Below, piece by piece: positions 50,475 to 62,314 of a stretch of DNA of 64,000 nucleotides. The stretch covers positions 10,927,001 through 10,991,000 of the forward strand of contig WHVY01000002.1 of NCBI GenBank assembly GCA_022266195.1, given 5' to 3'. The stretch comes from Tetranychus cinnabarinus (taxonomy: Eukaryota > Arthropoda > Arachnida > Trombidiformes > Tetranychidae). The notes below the pieces were generated by a model. That model saw only the letters and a program-made list of their open reading frames with translations, did not search any database and had not been told where the DNA came from. Numbering within the stretch: position 1 is the first letter of the stretch; the number at the start of each line of letters is the position of its first letter. Both the position numbers and the translations under genes were made by a program.

Positions 50475-52308
50475 GTTTAGTCAATACAATCAATAGGTTG
50501 GTATATTAGCAGGAAAAAATGTCAACAACACTTTGATCCAAACCAAGTATGAATAGTAACACCAACCAAATCTTAACGGGAGAATCAGATTCTGGTTTCA
50601 ACAATTTATCTTGTCTAATATCATGAAGTTACAGATTGCTATGATTGAAAAGGTAGAAACTAGGGATTAAATTGTAATGTTATAATCACATAGAGATGAA
50701 CTAATAAAGGTGAAGATGATTAGACAACGGTTTAAATCACAGATGAAAAATAAAGAGACTTTTAGATGGAAAGGAAAAAAAAGGTTTATGAAATCAGATG
50801 ATTTAGGGATAGTTAAGGGTTTGTACAATTGGCAAATTGAAACATGAAAATATAATGAAAAGGTTATGAGATGGCAAGATGATAACAGTTGGTAAATAAG
50901 AAGGTTATGAAGACAGAGATGATAGACGATGTTAAGACAGAGAAGATGAAAACGTTAAGCTATGTAAAAAAGGCTCAGAGTTTCATTCTGCATTTATGTA
51001 TTTCTATAAGTAATTTTGTATGTATCTTTTTTGTTCACTTGAAGCTGACTGAAGTTCACACATTCACATGAAAGTGTAACCATGGAGTGATAAATTCTGG
51101 GATTGAATCAGTAAAAGGTCGGTTACCAGGGCAATGTTGGATGAAAATGAAAAAAGATGAATGTTGGGTTTTGAGCTTTTCTTTCGCCCACTTTTTTCTC
51201 TTGTCATTCAGCTTTGCCTTTTCTAAGAGTCCAATCCTTTCTGTTTGTATCTTTCAATCAAGCTGATGATAAGATCGATACTGAATTAAATGCCATGCTC
51301 TGTCCTATTGAATGCCTTTGAACACAAAAGCTCATCACTACTTGAATATTATCACCAATATTATTATACTTATTAAAGGCAAGTGATTCGCGTTTCTTCA
51401 TTTAATATATAATCATCTGGGAGTTCAGTTTTTTTAACATTCTTCACAGTCTTTGTATTACTAACCAAGGTTGTCTAACTTGCCTACTTTATCATCATCA
51501 CCATCATAGCCATCATGATAGCTATTATTATGATTATTATTCAGTTAAGAAATATTATCAGTTTAACTAATGATAATGGTATAATCATTTTTGAAATATT
51601 TTCTTGTTTTCATCGTGAATAAGCAATAATCAACAATTGCTTCCATTAAATTGTTGATCATCACAATTTTCAGTCATTAATTGAAGTTTTAAATAGAGGT
51701 TAATTAACTGAGAAAAAGAGCAATTTCATCCTTTAAGATTTGATTACTTGATTCAATGGCAATGTCATTAGGACATTGTAAGAAACAAATGTTAATTATT
51801 TACTTTGATTAACTTTCTTTTCACTTTAGATTGATTCAATTTATCCGGATCGTTTGGAAAGAAAGTAAAAGAAATATAAAGAAAATTGTTAAATTGAAAA
51901 TGAGACTGTAATTGGAATTAAATTAGTGGTTAGAGTTCAATTTATTTCAAATGTTTCATCAAGGTAATTTGATATTTTGGCAAAGCTTGGGTGAAAATCA
52001 ATTTCAAATCCTGTACATTGTTCATTTCTCAATTGCATTTCAATTCGAAAAATTTAATCGTTCATTTTAAAATCAAGTTTTTGAATTACATTGTAAATAA
52101 AGTCAATATTGTAGTTCAAGTCAGCTAAGATTTTTTAATAAGAGTATAAATAGATTTACATTAATAATTTGAAAAAAAGATAGCAAAGATGGTAAAAGGG
52201 GCGAACAGAAGACAAAATCTGAGCATCTTTGAGATCGTTAGTGTGACTGAGTATCACTGACGTAGAAGTTTACTTGTTTTCGGTGTGCTTGGGATATATT
52301 TTTAGTCT
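50475..52308. other. Intergenic region
   Basis: Lies between ALG9 and the prohormone-like gene, both on the minus strand. AT-rich with no recognisable gene. Confidence 0.55.
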
Positions 52309-54820
52309 TTAATTTAGCCGAATATTATTGTTTTGAAGAAGGTTATAGTTGACGAAATTATTTTTTGCGTAAAATAAGAAGGGAATATAGAAGGATCTCC
52401 ACAGGTTTGGTGATGATTCATGGTCTAGTAAAAGTTCCGATTTAATTATTGACCAATTTTTCGTGTCTTGAGAATATCTTGGTTCTCTTGGTGTTTCTCG
52501 ATGTGTATCAGCGTCAACTAGGAAAGCACATTTGCCCACAGGAATATAACGAGAAGGTTCTTCTTTGTTCAGATCGTTCATATTTTCTGGGATAAGGCGA
52601 GTGGAAAGATGTCCCTGTTTGAATGGTTGAGGCAGTTGTCCAAGGAAATCGGATTGAATAAATTGAAGCTGCCACCGGTCTGAAGGAAGGAAAAAGCTGC
52701 TAGGAAATCTGTACCATTCTTTACCGACACAAACGTTGATTGGAGTCGGTAAATTGTTAGATTCACCCAATTGTTGATCGATTTGAGATAGATGCATAAA
52801 AGTGTCCAAAGGAGCATGGTAACCTATCCGATTAAACAGAAAATAGAAAAAAAATAAGGCAAGGTAATAAATATTATAAAGAAATAACAAATCTTGTGAT
52901 GTTTATCTGTTTATCGCTTTTCATACTGACCTTTATAGATGGCGAGGGATCGAGAGATTGATAAAGTTGAAAATACAACTATGAAAGTAATCACAAAGAA
53001 GGAATAGATTGTTGTCAGTTTTGGCATCAAGCTTTGAATAATTCTATTCAAAAGATCAAAAGTAAAGCCAGCAAGAAGAAATATAAATGGATAAATCGGG
53101 AAAAGGAATCGTTCCTCTTTGTGTGCTTGAACAGTCATTACGGTAAACCAAAGAATGAAGCAAGAAAGGACAATCCAATGTGAAAGGTTTACAGATACTC
53201 TTCGAGACTTGATGAGATATTTGCAAGTAAACTAAAAAATAAAGAAAAGGATATATTAATAGGGGGAAAATATTGAAAAATTAATTCAAATATATTAAAT
53301 TACCATTAGAGGAGCAGAAAATAAAGCAGCAATAAAGACGAAGTTAAAGTTGAGCAAACAGTTTAGTACATAGAAGTACCAAGGTTCCGTTCCATATAAA
53401 TTAGCTCCATGAGAGGTGAAAACATTATAAAGAACAATGTTGACTGGTGCAATTACTATTTTTCCATAATAATAAGAATCGATGGCAATCAAAGGTAACT
53501 GTTGAAAAATCATTAAAAATTACTGTCAATAACCAAGTAACAATCGAAAAAAATAAAAAATCAATATGAATCATACGATCACAGATAGTCCAATAATTAT
53601 ACTCCATTTGATAACCTGGAATCTTCTCTTTCTGGGAGCAATCAAATCCAAGCCAATAGGTGCGCTTTAAAAAATTGAAAGAAAAAAATCATTAACGGAT
53701 AGTCATTAATAAAGGGAATGTGAGATGATTATTTTGCAAGTCAAAGATAATAAATACCATGCGATTGCAGAAAAAGGCCATCCAACGAGTGTTGTCGCAG
53801 CCAAACCTAACAACGTTATTTTGTTATTTTGCTGTAACCATGCACCAATGACTACGTAAACCATATACATCGAGAAGGTGTTAGGCAAAACAGCAGTGGC
53901 TGAAATGAATACCCCACTAGAAAGTATCATGAAAATTAAGGCAAACCGACCAACATTAGGACCATATTGACGGATAATGCCTCTGAATTGAATAGAATAA
54001 CAAACAAAAAACAGTCATTACTTAAACATATCATAATAAAGATTACCGGGATTATTTTCCATCTTGGAGAAATCGTTTAAACTTTCGTTTTAGGACTATT
54101 GTTTAAAACTTACTTGTAAAAATATGTTTCACATAAGGAACAGAAAAGCGCAAGAAAACACCGAGTACCATAAAAGACTAGAATCTTGTTTGCTGGAAGC
54201 AAATGAGTATAAAATGACGCAGGCAATGCATAAAACCACAAATATGCATAGGATCTGATGGCATAGGCTGGGGAATATTCCCAAGTTTGAAAACCTTTTC
54301 CGTGAATTAAGTAATGAATAGGTTCCCAGTAGTTGAAGGTTTCATCGCAATCAGTGATTATACTCCAAATGGCATAACACAGTCTAGCTGAGAGGAAAGT
54401 CTTGAAAGCTGTAGATGGTTGAAGGCTGAAAGTGCCAGATCGGCTTTTGAAATGTTGTTGCATATGTTGAGGTCCTCCATCACTGTTCCTATCACCAAGA
54501 TCAACAAGAAACATTGTATATTAAACAATATAGAGATAACAATATTTAGCTTTGAAATTAATTAAAAAATCAAAACCAAATAAACTAACTAAAGTCAACA
54601 GAATAGAAACAGATGCCCATAATTGCAAGCTAAGCAAAATATCCATGCAGGAATATCAATGAATGAGAAAGACTTACTTAGCCTTGCCTCCTGTTGAACC
54701 AGATTTCAACTGTGTATTCAATTGTTGTGGATGGTGTTGTTGGGATAGATGTTGTTGAGACTGATGACCACCTTTTGATTGTCCAGTTTTATGACCAGAT
54801 TTACGGCTTCTAGGTCCCAT
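52309..54820 (-). CDS. ALG9: ALG9 alpha-1,2-mannosyltransferase of the ER
   Basis: Seven exons: 54820-54678, 54488-54114, 53982-53758, 53664-53577, 53498-53304, 53231-52931 and 52823-52309. All phases match, giving 613 residues (human about 611). A Gln/His/Ser-rich N-terminus precedes the GT22-family core. The core includes CDETFNYWEPIHYLIHGKGFQTWEYSP with the family's acidic loop, then AIDSYYYGKIVIAPVNIVLY, LYGTEPWYFY and QAHKEERFLFPIYP. The lumenal tail carries NVCVGKEWYRFPSSFFLP and DTHRETPREPRYS. ALG9 adds the seventh and ninth mannoses to the dolichol-linked oligosaccharide in the ER lumen during N-glycan assembly. It is a polytopic membrane protein. Introns are short (about 75-190 bp). 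Confidence 0.96.
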
Positions 54821-56013
54821 TAAACAGCCTGATTTCTGCTACTGTTTGTATCCTGATTAAAAATAAATAGATAAATAAGATAGATTAGAACAAGATATTT
54901 CACATGATATTATGAAAACACGCGAACGCACGAAAAACCCACCAACATGCAATATTAGCATTAAAAACAAATAAGTTTAAAAATTAGGTTTAAGTAAGTA
55001 CAAGGTTAGAACATCGATAACAAAGTCTAATCCCGGAAAATCTTAATAGTACTTACTTGATGAAATATTAGAAACAGATTAATGATTAAAATTGGAATTG
55101 ATTAATTATGCCAATGCAAAAAGTTACTGAGCAAAATAATCAGAGAACCGTTACTTGAAAACAACAATATATTTTTTTCAATAAGGAAAGAAAACAATGA
55201 ATCAGAGATTTTCTCTGAAAAAATTGTAGCTTTGTTACTTTCCTTAGAGATGGCAGTTGAAGTCGCTTAGAAAAAAATGTTCAAAATGGACTTTTTTATC
55301 TGTAAATTACATAAAATTATGGTTCTATAATTCAATATAATAAATTTTGATTCAAATTAATTGGTTACAATACACTCAATGATTATCTTCATTAATCAAA
55401 CAAATTTTAATAGCATCATTGGAGTTAACTCTGAGCTCTTGAAGTTTAATCAGCTGGCAGGTAAGCCAGGCGATTCCTTATCATTTACCATCACTAACAA
55501 ATGTAAGCAAATTAAGCAGCAAAGTTATCCTCAAATTGACAAGAAGCAAGTTTTGACAAGTTGGCAACGGTTAAATCGATAATAAGTAATCAAATCGGAC
55601 ATATAGGACTTCGAAGAATACATTAAAATTTTTTGTAAAAAGGCACTTGATAAATAACAATATAATAATTATAAAAAAGAAATGAATATTAGATCACTGA
55701 TATTCAAATGTTAGTGATCAAGATTCAAAAAACTGAGAACCTTAACCATTAATAACCAAGATAAGGTGTTACAATTTATAAATCAATTAGTGAAGATCAA
55801 AAATTAGAAATTCAACATTCGTTGGCATCATGAGAATGATTAGATTTAGGGTTGTCTCTGATGTTGTCCTGTCGAAATAATTGTTTTACAAGCTTTCCAA
55901 GTCTACAAAATCAGTACGGCAATTCAGCAATGTCTTTACCAGACAACTTTCATTATTTTCCTTTTAAATATGCCATTCCTATGCTTTTGATATTTTTTAG
56001 TACTTTAAATAAA
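54821..56013. other. Intergenic region
   Basis: Lies between the Josephin gene and ALG9, both on the minus strand. It holds the 3' UTR of the first and the promoter of the second. No other gene recognised. Confidence 0.55.
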
Positions 56014-56884
56014 TTAATCGGTATTACGATAACAGGAAAGATCTTCAGCTACTTTTTTGTCAACAACTAGAAGAACTTGACAGTCACCAGAGCTCAATTT
56101 ATCACGAAGAAGCTGAATCATCTCAGTTTCCTGTAAAATAAATAAAAAGAGAGAGAGGTGAGATTTGCGACAAAGTGAGATATGAGTAAATCTAGAATAT
56201 TAATGAGCATTACTTGTCCAACCGCTTCGGGTGTATCCAATTTAGAATCTAAATTATAATATTGGTCTCCTATTTTTCTAAACGCAATCCAGTGTTTTTT
56301 TGAAGCAAATAAATTGCCAATATTCAAAATGCTTAAGAGGGTTTGGTTTTTTTGAAAATTGTCAATGTTCAGGATGAAACCAAAGATGTGATTCATGTTA
56401 AGACAGTTTGGATCTCTGTAAAAATATAGAAAGAACGATTAAAAATTGATATTTTTTTCACAGTTAAATTGAAAAAAGTCAAATATACACACTTTCTTTG
56501 GTCAAACCATATAGCTTCAAGTCCTTTATCCTGAAGAGCTGACATGATAACATTAACGTCATAATTACCAAGGCCCAGGAGAGCTCGATGTGGATTCAAA
56601 AATCGACTACCAGGCGATAATCTAGAGTTATAGTTATTAAATAGAAACACGGTGTGAAAAAGAGTGTCAAGTATTTCAGTAAAATGTTTTTTAGCTTACC
56701 TTAAACATATTTCATCAAGATCTGCCTGTTTGAATGCATCACTCTGTAGTAGATTGTTAAGAGTATGAAGAGCACAGAGTTTCTTACGCTGCTTTTCATG
56801 GTATAAATTAAGTGGTGATTTTGACATTTGATCATCTGGTGGATTTGCTGCAGTACAAGCAAAACATTGTGTGAAAGGGGTCAT
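56014..56884 (-). CDS. JOSD: Josephin-domain deubiquitinase (JOSD1/2 type)
   Basis: Four exons, 56884-56700, 56621-56493, 56415-56214 and 56130-56014, give 210 residues, close to human JOSD1 (202). The Josephin fold is complete. Catalytic Cys37 is in YHEKQRKKLCALHTLNN. GNYDVNVIMSALQDKGLEAI lies in the middle. His146 and Asp161 fall in HWIAFRKIGDQYYNLDS, spaced as in ataxin-3. LSSGDCQVLLVV is near the end. There is no ubiquitin-interacting motif or polyglutamine, so it is the small JOSD type and not ataxin-3. These are cysteine proteases that trim ubiquitin chains. Met20 is an alternative start that would still keep the catalytic site. Confidence 0.93.
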
Positions 56885-58721
56885 TTTAACAGTGATAAGA
56901 TGGATGATATTAAACGAAAGAAAAACAATTTTATGTTAAAAATTATGATGAATAATAAGAATAAAAATTAACTTAATGGGAAGAGCGATGAAGTTCGACT
57001 GATATGCGTTCACTCACCATAGTTATGATTAACTTTTGAGAGTTTATATGCGATTGTTTAATGAAGAGAGAAACAGTAAAAGATATAAAAGATAGAGAAA
57101 GGAAAGAGAAAGGAAAGAACAATTACTATTAAACTCTGATATATCTAAATAATTCTTTGTTTGAGATTATTGTCGTGATTTAATAACGGTAGGCATCAAG
57201 GTAAAAATTATTAACAGAATAAGGAGAAGAGGTAAAAATTGGTAATGATTACCAGATATTTGTTGCTATTATCAAATGTGTAGAGAGAAACGGAACCTTT
57301 CCAGTTTATATTTACGCATGAAATAAACTACACCAAATCTACATTTCTCAATCTAATAAACACAAGAATAATATGATAAGGCTGATAAATAATAAGGTGA
57401 TAACATTATTCAATAAAGTAATTAGTTTATGAGGTTTAAAGCAGATCAATAGAAAAAAGTCAACATGACAAGACGAAAATCATACATTCTGAAGTAAAAG
57501 ATTAACTTTATCAAATCAGATAATCATATAATAATACTCACAATTACTTTAAGATGGATTTCATCTTTCCGTTTTACAAGGTGTAGTGGTTAATTACATT
57601 CATTGCTCTAGACTGCAATGGAAGAGATTAAACTGATCATGAATAAGGTTACCATACAACCCGATACCAAAGCTTTGATTCACCAATAGTTGACCATGTA
57701 AACACGAGACCAATATATCTAGAATTAATAGAAGAGATATTATAGTACATAGTAAATAAATAGATAAATTTAATATAAACTCGACTTGAAGTTGTATTCT
57801 GCAAACTTCTGGGTTATATTTCCTGACAAAACTACCGATGACTAATTTGAAATGATGGCATCAAAGAGTGAAAAGATATGAACATCTCACAATAACTAAC
57901 ACAAACCAGAGTACTTACCATCAAATATCATGTATCAAATAGCTTTTTAAGTGATCAAGGTATTCTTCACTTCAACTTTAACAATTAAAAATCTTAAATA
58001 ATCTGGTTTATTAAAAAATTTACAAACAAATCCTCAATTTTGTCTCATTTTTTAACACAAGTCCTGCTGTAAACCAAAACAAACATTTCCAGTGTAACTT
58101 ACTTGGCGGCTTTTTCAAAATGTCAACCGGAATTTTATTTTAGTCCTTTTCGATAATTAATTGATTGACTTATTTTTATGTGATTGTATTAACATTTTAA
58201 ATATTTAAGAAAAACAAATGTATCATTAATAAGCTAAATTTACAATTAAAAAATCCTAATATCCATTATGTTCATTGTTAGATTGAAATCAGTTTTAAAA
58301 CCGTTAACTGTTTGAATATTTGAAAAAATCGTTTCAGATTTAGTATAAGATTATTCTTGATAATCAGATAATTTTGAGTTTTTCAGATTTGATTCAATAT
58401 TTTTCAATTGATTTATTAAATCCTTTGACCTAATGCTAATAAATACGATTTATTATTATTATTGCATATCTTCCTACACAGGTTCCCTCCTTTTGTGCTC
58501 CTCTATGAGGAGTCCTCATCTCTCCTCACTTGGCGCCTTCTCAAAACAACAGAAGCTTTGAGAAAGGAGCTTGCAACTGATGTTTTTTTTGTATTTTTGT
58601 TTTGCGTTGTTTTTGTCTGGTTAATTTGTTCATCTATATTAGTCTAATTCATTACTTAATTTATTGTTGATATTTGACCATTTTATAGTTACAATATAGT
58701 AAAGTAGCAAAATACGAGGAG
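56885..58721. other. Divergent region between the Josephin gene and GCP3
   Basis: AT-rich, probably containing both promoters. A tRNA-like hairpin near 57601-57620 was considered and rejected. No gene seen. Confidence 0.5.
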
Positions 58722-61581
58722 ATGGCTGAGAGTAAAGTTGAAAATGTGTTGGAATTGCCATCCCTCGTTTATCGGTTATGTTCAAAATTGACACCTTTCA
58801 ATACTGGTAAGTAATTACTTTTGAATTTTAGTCCAGATTTTAATGATTTCCAACTAATCTTTAACGTATTCCTTTCCTATACCCTAAAAATAAAATATAT
58901 TAATGTATTTTTTTGCTTTCTGTCATTTTGATACATAACAGACAAGGTTTCAAAGATATACTCCACAACAATGACACTTTTATCTAATGATAATCAACAA
59001 ATGAATCTTGATGACTCTGACGAGTTTTACGTTATTGAGAAGATAAAGAAACTTCGTATGTATCTAAAAAACCTCTATAAATTTTGGCTATGATTCTAAT
59101 TCGTGTTTTTCTTCTCTAGTTGTCCGCAATATGAAAGAAAGTGATGCACTTCGATTTGAAGAGCTTTACTATAAGCTAAAGCGAGTTGGTACTTGTAAAA
59201 ACCCAATCGCTATGGCTGTCTTCCTCTATGAAATGTCCACTTTGAACAAAAATAAGGATGATAAATTGAATCTATTATGTCAAGATATTCCGAATATTTT
59301 TAATCATGGAAATAATTGTAATGGTAATGGATTCTATAATACAATTCCTGGAATGCCTATGGATTATGTGAATGGAAACCATAGCAGGAAACACTCTCCA
59401 GTTGCCCCTATTCCACCTGATTTAATAACAGCTTTTGATGATACTAATCATTTACCCGGTCATAATCAAATATCTGGTCGAGGATGGCTCAGAACTAAAG
59501 GAAATACAACCAGAGCCCAAAGGCCTTTTTCCTTACAAATAGATGACAGAGAAAATAAAAGGGCTTACTCAGAAATTGAACTGCTTCGTGAAATACTTTT
59601 TGCCTTTCAAGGATTGAATGGTCGGATATTAGTCCAAGATCCGGCCAACGATGGAAGATATAAAATAAATTCACAATATAATATTGGTGTTTGTGAAAGA
59701 CAGATGATTCTTCGATTGACAAACATTGGATGGTTGTTTAACAAAGTAAACAAATATTGCGAGCACACCATCAAAAACGATACATTAGGTTATGTATGCC
59801 AAAGTTTTGCTTCAGCTTTACAAGAAGAAGTTCAGAGATACTATAGACTAATCACCGTTATCGAACAAGAGTTGCATTCATATGCAATGGATTTGAATGC
59901 TAAGTGTGGCTTGACGCTTTTAAGACTTCAAGTTTACATTTATGATTCGTTTTATCTGTTAAAAATTCTCACCAATTTGATAGAAAACTGTCGCAACAAA
60001 CGTGGAGGTGCCTTGATAAAAGAAGTTCACAAATATAATCAACACGGTGATCCAAATGTTAGAAGTTGCATGACCCGTATATTACGCCAAGTTGTCCTTC
60101 CTATTCGCCAAATGCTTAGTCAATGGATTTTTCACGGAGAAATAGATGACCCGTATAAAGAGTTTTTCATAATCTCAAGTCGTCCAGCTCCAGAAAGTCA
60201 GGATCCTATGTGGCATGAAAAATATCAATTAAATAGATCAATGTTCCCCGGTTTCATCGATTTCGAGCAAGGAAAAAAGATTTTAGCAACTGGTAAAGCT
60301 GTCAATCTACTTAAACAAGTTTTTGAAGATACCTCTTGTGTTGCTGGTTATGATATCTTGAGAAAAACTTTCGAATCTACCGAAGTTGAATTGTTATTCA
60401 ATGATAATCGTCGTAATGGACAAGAAGGAGAATTCCAAAAGCTTCTTACTTCAGCATATCACAATACTAGTGAAAAAGCTCTTAAGCTACTTTTCGACAG
60501 TTATCATTTCATGGATCATTTGAAAGGACTTCGAAAATTCATGTTACTTGGCCAAGGTGATTTTATTCGGCATCTTATGGATCTTTTAGTGAATGAATTG
60601 GAAAAGCCAGCTCAAAATTTGAAATTACTCAATCTGAAAAGCTTACTCAATAGTGCCATTAGAGCAACTAATGCTCAGTTCCTCGATGAAGATGTTACTG
60701 AAAGGGTTGATGTTCGTTTCTCCGATTCCTTGCAAGAAACTGGTTGGGACATTTTCACGTTAGACTACCAAACAAGTGGACCTATAAAGACAATACTTAA
60801 TGCTCAGATTATGAAAAACTATGGGTCTCTATTTAAATATCTTTGGCGATCTAAAAGAATGGAATATGTTTTGGTTTCCATTTGGAAAAGACAAATAATT
60901 CATGCCAGAGACACCAAAATTATGCCTAAATTGGTCCCAGTTTTTTACATTAGTCATATTTTGCAAGCGGAAATGATGCATTTCATCCAACAAATGCAGT
61001 ATTATATTGAATTTGAAGTAATGGAATGCTCATGGGACGAGTTAATCCGCAAAATGGAGAGTGCATCTGATATTGATCAGTTGATAGAAGCTCAAGAACA
61101 TTTCCTCTCTACAGTCATCTCCCGGTCAATGCTGGATGCTGAATCTCAAAGCTTATCAGAACAATTGAGAGCCATTTATGACATGATTATTCAGTTCCAA
61201 AGTGTCCAAGATAATCTTTTTAAAGCCATTGATACTGAACTTGAGGAAAGGAAAAAGTTTGATGCTCAGAGGAGGTTAACTCAAGAAAATTTGGAATTAA
61301 TGACACGTAAAGAAATGGAAAGAAGAAAAAACTTTGACTCTCATATAATCCCTGATTTTAAATTGAAAGTTCAATTGTTAGGTAAAACTTACGAAAATAT
61401 GGTTCAGAAGTTTTTGTTGCTGTTAGCAGTTCATCAAGATGCTGATTTGCGATTCCTCAGTTTTAGACTAGATTTCAATGAACATTATGCAAAGCGAAAC
61501 CCTCGTCTGGAAACATCATTCACTTATTCCAAACATCGTTCTTCCCTCGATTCCTCAATAATTCATATAAGAAGTGTATAA
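58722..61581 (+). CDS. TUBGCP3: Gamma-tubulin complex component 3 (GCP3/Grip91)
   Basis: Exons 58722-58806, 58942-59055 and 59120-61581 (introns of 135 and 64 bp, both phase 1) give 886 residues; GCP3 is about 900 in other animals. The GRIP1 region is recognisable by EIELLREILFAFQGLNG, EVQRYYRLITVIEQEL and GDPNVRSCMTRILRQV. The GRIP2 region has LLGQGDFIRHLMDLLVNELE, RATNAQFLDEDVTERVDVRF, DIFTLDYQTSGPI and KYLWRSKRMEYVL. The match to GCP3 is closer than to GCP2. GCP3 binds gamma-tubulin and, with GCP2, builds the complex that nucleates microtubules at centrosomes. The gene diverges from the Josephin gene. Poly(A) signals AATAAA lie near 61757 and 61797. Confidence 0.95.
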
Positions 61582-62314
61582 ATTTATTTTCTCGTTCATC
61601 ATCAATTTCAATTGGATATAGACTGTATATCATAATTATAACCGAATTGGTGAGACAAATCAAGCCATAAGTGATGACTGCCAAATATCGAAACAAAGTT
61701 TGAATGATAACAAACCCAAAATTAAAGTCAATTTTGGGATAACTTCCTTCAATTCAATAAACATATGTTATTTTAAATTTTCTGAAATTCATAATGAATA
61801 AAGACTAAACAAAATGACAAATCGTTCAATCAAATCAACATATTCGTATAGTTAGTCATTTAGATGAGTTATTTGTTTTGTTTATTTGCTTGCTTTAATT
61901 AAGGCGATTTAGAGTTAGCTAGAATAAAAATCAAATTTAGATTATTTTCTTGCTTCTCTCGAAAGACCTGTCTTATACAGTGTGATTGAATTAATTAATT
62001 GCAAAAACAGTTCAAAATCACCCACAACTTATTGTTCAATCGGATTGAATCAATCCATTAAAAAAACTTAAATTTCCGTTTCCTTGAGTAACTTTAGTTT
62101 GGATTCAATAAAATATCGTTTTGAATTTAACCGAGGATCAAGTAACCACCCGGAATCATTTGAGATGAAAAATAAAAGTGAACTGAATTGTAATCATGGA
62201 ATTGATGTGAGTAACAATCAAAATCAACAGACGATCGTGATTATATTAAATAGGTTGATTTGTGCACTTTAATGTTTAAAAAATGACTAAATTTAAATTT
62301 TTGCTTATTGGTCA
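61582..62314. other. GCP3 3' region and flank of the retrotransposon
   Basis: AT-rich non-coding sequence. Composition changes sharply near 62310, where the G/T-rich plus strand of the retroelement begins. No gene seen. Confidence 0.55.

Noticed and set aside
57575..57640. tRNA-like GTGTAGTGGTTA and the hairpin CATTGC/GCAATG at 57601-57620
   Set aside because: The loop is eight bases, no T-arm (GGTTCGA-type box) follows and there is no acceptor stem.
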